Of a stretch of DNA of 64,000 nt, positions 62,892 to 64,000 are shown piece after piece; positions within the stretch are counted from its first letter, which is position 1, and every line of letters begins with the position of its first letter. Source of the DNA: Photobacterium obscurum (lineage in GTDB: Bacteria > Pseudomonadota > Gammaproteobacteria > Enterobacterales > Vibrionaceae); the NCBI RefSeq assembly GCF_026191635.1, contig NZ_JAKRRW010000007.1, forward strand, positions 162,942 through 226,941, read 5' to 3'. The notes beneath the pieces were generated by a model. It had not been told where the DNA came from. It made no database searches and saw only the letters and a program-made list of their open reading frames with translations. The position numbers and the translations under genes are program-made.

Positions 62892-63974
62892 ATGTATAAC
62901 TTTCGACCTCGGATAGATCTTCCGTTGCTAATGGCAATTTCCTTGCTGATTCTACTCGGCTCCCTCACGGTTTGGAGCGCCAGTGGCTTTAGCGAACCTA
63001 TGCTGGAACGTCACCTAATTAGGGCACTAATCTCCCTATCGGCTTTAGTGATCATGTCCGCAATTCCCCCAATTAAATACCAGCACACCGCACCTTACTT
63101 ATACGGCCTCGCCATCGTATTACTACTCGGCGTCATCATAATGGGCGACAGCACCAATGGTTCCCAGCGATGGCTAGCCCTTGGTCCAATCCGCTTCCAA
63201 CCCTCTGAACTTGTCAAAGTGGCTGTACCAATGATGATTGCCTGGATGCTTGTCGTTGACGCAGGTCGGCCTGATTTAAAAAAAATCGTCACCTGTTTGC
63301 TTGTTACAGCCATACCTGCCGGACTCATATTCATCCAGCCGGATCTTGATGGCGCAATTTTTACCGTTATCTATGCATTGTTTGTTCTCTATTTTGCAGG
63401 CATGAGTTGGAAGATTATCTCTTCATTTCTGGCTGCAATTGCCACTGCTGTTCCTATTTTATGGTTCTTTGTAATGGCTGCTTACCAGAAAAAAAGGGTC
63501 ACTCAGTTCCTAAACCCAGAGTCAGACCCACTAGGCGCCGGCTATCAAATCATTCAGTCTCTGATCGCTATAGGCTCCGGTGGGATTAGAGGAAAAGGCT
63601 GGACCAATGCAACACAAGGACACCTTGGTTTCATTCCGGAAAGCCATACTGACTTTATCTTTTCAACATATGCCGAGGAATGGGGATTCTTAGGCAGCAT
63701 CTTGCTGATTGGGCTTTACCTATTTATCACCAGTCGTGTGATTTGGTTATCCTGCCAATGTGAGTCCCCATTTTCTCGCTTGGTAAGTGGTGCACTGGCA
63801 CTCAGCTTCTTCCTGTATGCGTTTATTAATGTGGGCATGGTTAGCGGGGGATTACCTGTCATGGGAAGCCCGTTACCTTTCTTCAGCTACGGGGGGACCG
63901 CGATGATCACCCAAGGCGTGTGCTTTGGTATCATCATGTCGCTGTGCCTATACAAACCGTACAAGAAAAAATAA
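62892..63974 (+). CDS. RodA-type SEDS peptidoglycan glycosyltransferase
   Basis: A 360-residue protein with about ten helices, SEDS family. The loop SGGIRGKGWTNATQ and the catalytic region FIPESHTDFIFSTYAEEWG (Asp in HTD) identify a RodA rather than FtsW type; the C-terminal VMGSPLPFFSYGG is typical of the family. ATG 62892 is the start; the frame extends to a TTG at 62862. RodA is normally encoded with PBP2 (mrdA). No PBP2 gene lies beside it here, so this is probably a second, orphan SEDS enzyme that pairs with a penicillin-binding protein encoded elsewhere. Confidence 0.92.
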   Translation: MYNFRPRIDLPLLMAISLLILLGSLTVWSASGFSEPMLERHLIRALISLSALVIMSAIPPIKYQHTAPYLYGLAIVLLLGVIIMGDSTNGSQRWLALGPIRFQPSELVKVAVPMMIAWMLVVDAGRPDLKKIVTCLLVTAIPAGLIFIQPDLDGAIFTVIYALFVLYFAGMSWKIISSFLAAIATAVPILWFFVMAAYQKKRVTQFLNPESDPLGAGYQIIQSLIAIGSGGIRGKGWTNATQGHLGFIPESHTDFIFSTYAEEWGFLGSILLIGLYLFITSRVIWLSCQCESPFSRLVSGALALSFFLYAFINVGMVSGGLPVMGSPLPFFSYGGTAMITQGVCFGIIMSLCLYKPYKKK

Positions 63975-64000
63975 CCTCAAAAATAAAAACGCGACCCTCC

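Noticed and set aside
1..64000. tRNA, rRNA, CRISPR arrays, complete insertion sequences
   Set aside because: None was recognised on reading both strands; short or degenerate copies could still be missed without a search tool.

Overview
The window is a chromosomal segment of a gammaproteobacterium, most probably a member of the Vibrionaceae (Photobacterium/Vibrio-like). This rests on recognisable family members (YdbH-YnbE-YdbL, YeiH, EtfAB with ETF:quinone oxidoreductase, Pat acetyltransferase, UmuDC), on small families I associate with Vibrionaceae (DUF3319-like, DUF3622, a CCGSCS-motif peptide) and on a site at 2785-2812 closely matching the Vibrio chromosome dimer resolution site dif. I could not run searches, so the genus is an inference.

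Layout. Bases 1-2812 are the right end of an integrated filamentous phage (Inoviridae-type): a leftward chain of overlapping small genes around a Rep_trans-type initiator, a divergent HTH repressor, and the dif/att site in which the repressor gene ends. Bases 2813-5330 hold yciH, a HAD phosphatase, a retropepsin-like protease and a small protein. Bases 5540-7450 are an accessory patch: a tyrosine recombinase flanked by 19-bp near-identical direct repeats, then a YhfG-Fic toxin-antitoxin pair. From 7.5 to 32 kb the content is mostly core: Ddl, a SPOR lipoprotein, Pat, LysR regulators, a DUF4344 metallopeptidase, ydbH-ynbE-ydbL, yeiH, an SOS-controlled umuDC operon, a second SPOR lipoprotein, a MATE pump, etfBA, ETF-QO and cutA.

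From 32 to 48.5 kb there is an alpha-glucan theme: a GH13 amylase lipoprotein (32.3-34.3 kb), a GH31 alpha-glucosidase (39.1-41.3 kb), and a second multidomain GH13 lipoprotein (45.8-48.5 kb) directly downstream of an AraC-family regulator. That regulator carries a C-terminal CBM21-like starch/glycogen-binding domain, apparently followed by a second degenerate copy. Between these lie LysE and ACT-domain genes, the CCGSCS peptide, a Pit/DUF47 phosphate uptake pair, an RRM protein and an orphan beta-class DNA methyltransferase.

The right end (48.5-64 kb) has a VIT1/CCC1 metal transporter, a PepT-like peptidase, a Mut7-C protein, a two-gene haem-protein operon with an ethylbenzene-dehydrogenase-like domain, an Hsp20, a large ImpA-type mucin-protease lipoprotein, a DnaQ-like exonuclease, an esterase, a glycine-zipper lipoprotein and a RodA-type glycosyltransferase with no PBP2 gene beside it. 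Two copies of a MITE-like element (75 and 162 bp) with shared terminal inverted repeats lie at 42.8 and 60.5 kb. No rRNA, tRNA, CRISPR array or complete insertion sequence was seen. The most novel signal is the AraC-CBM21 regulator beside its likely target amylase.
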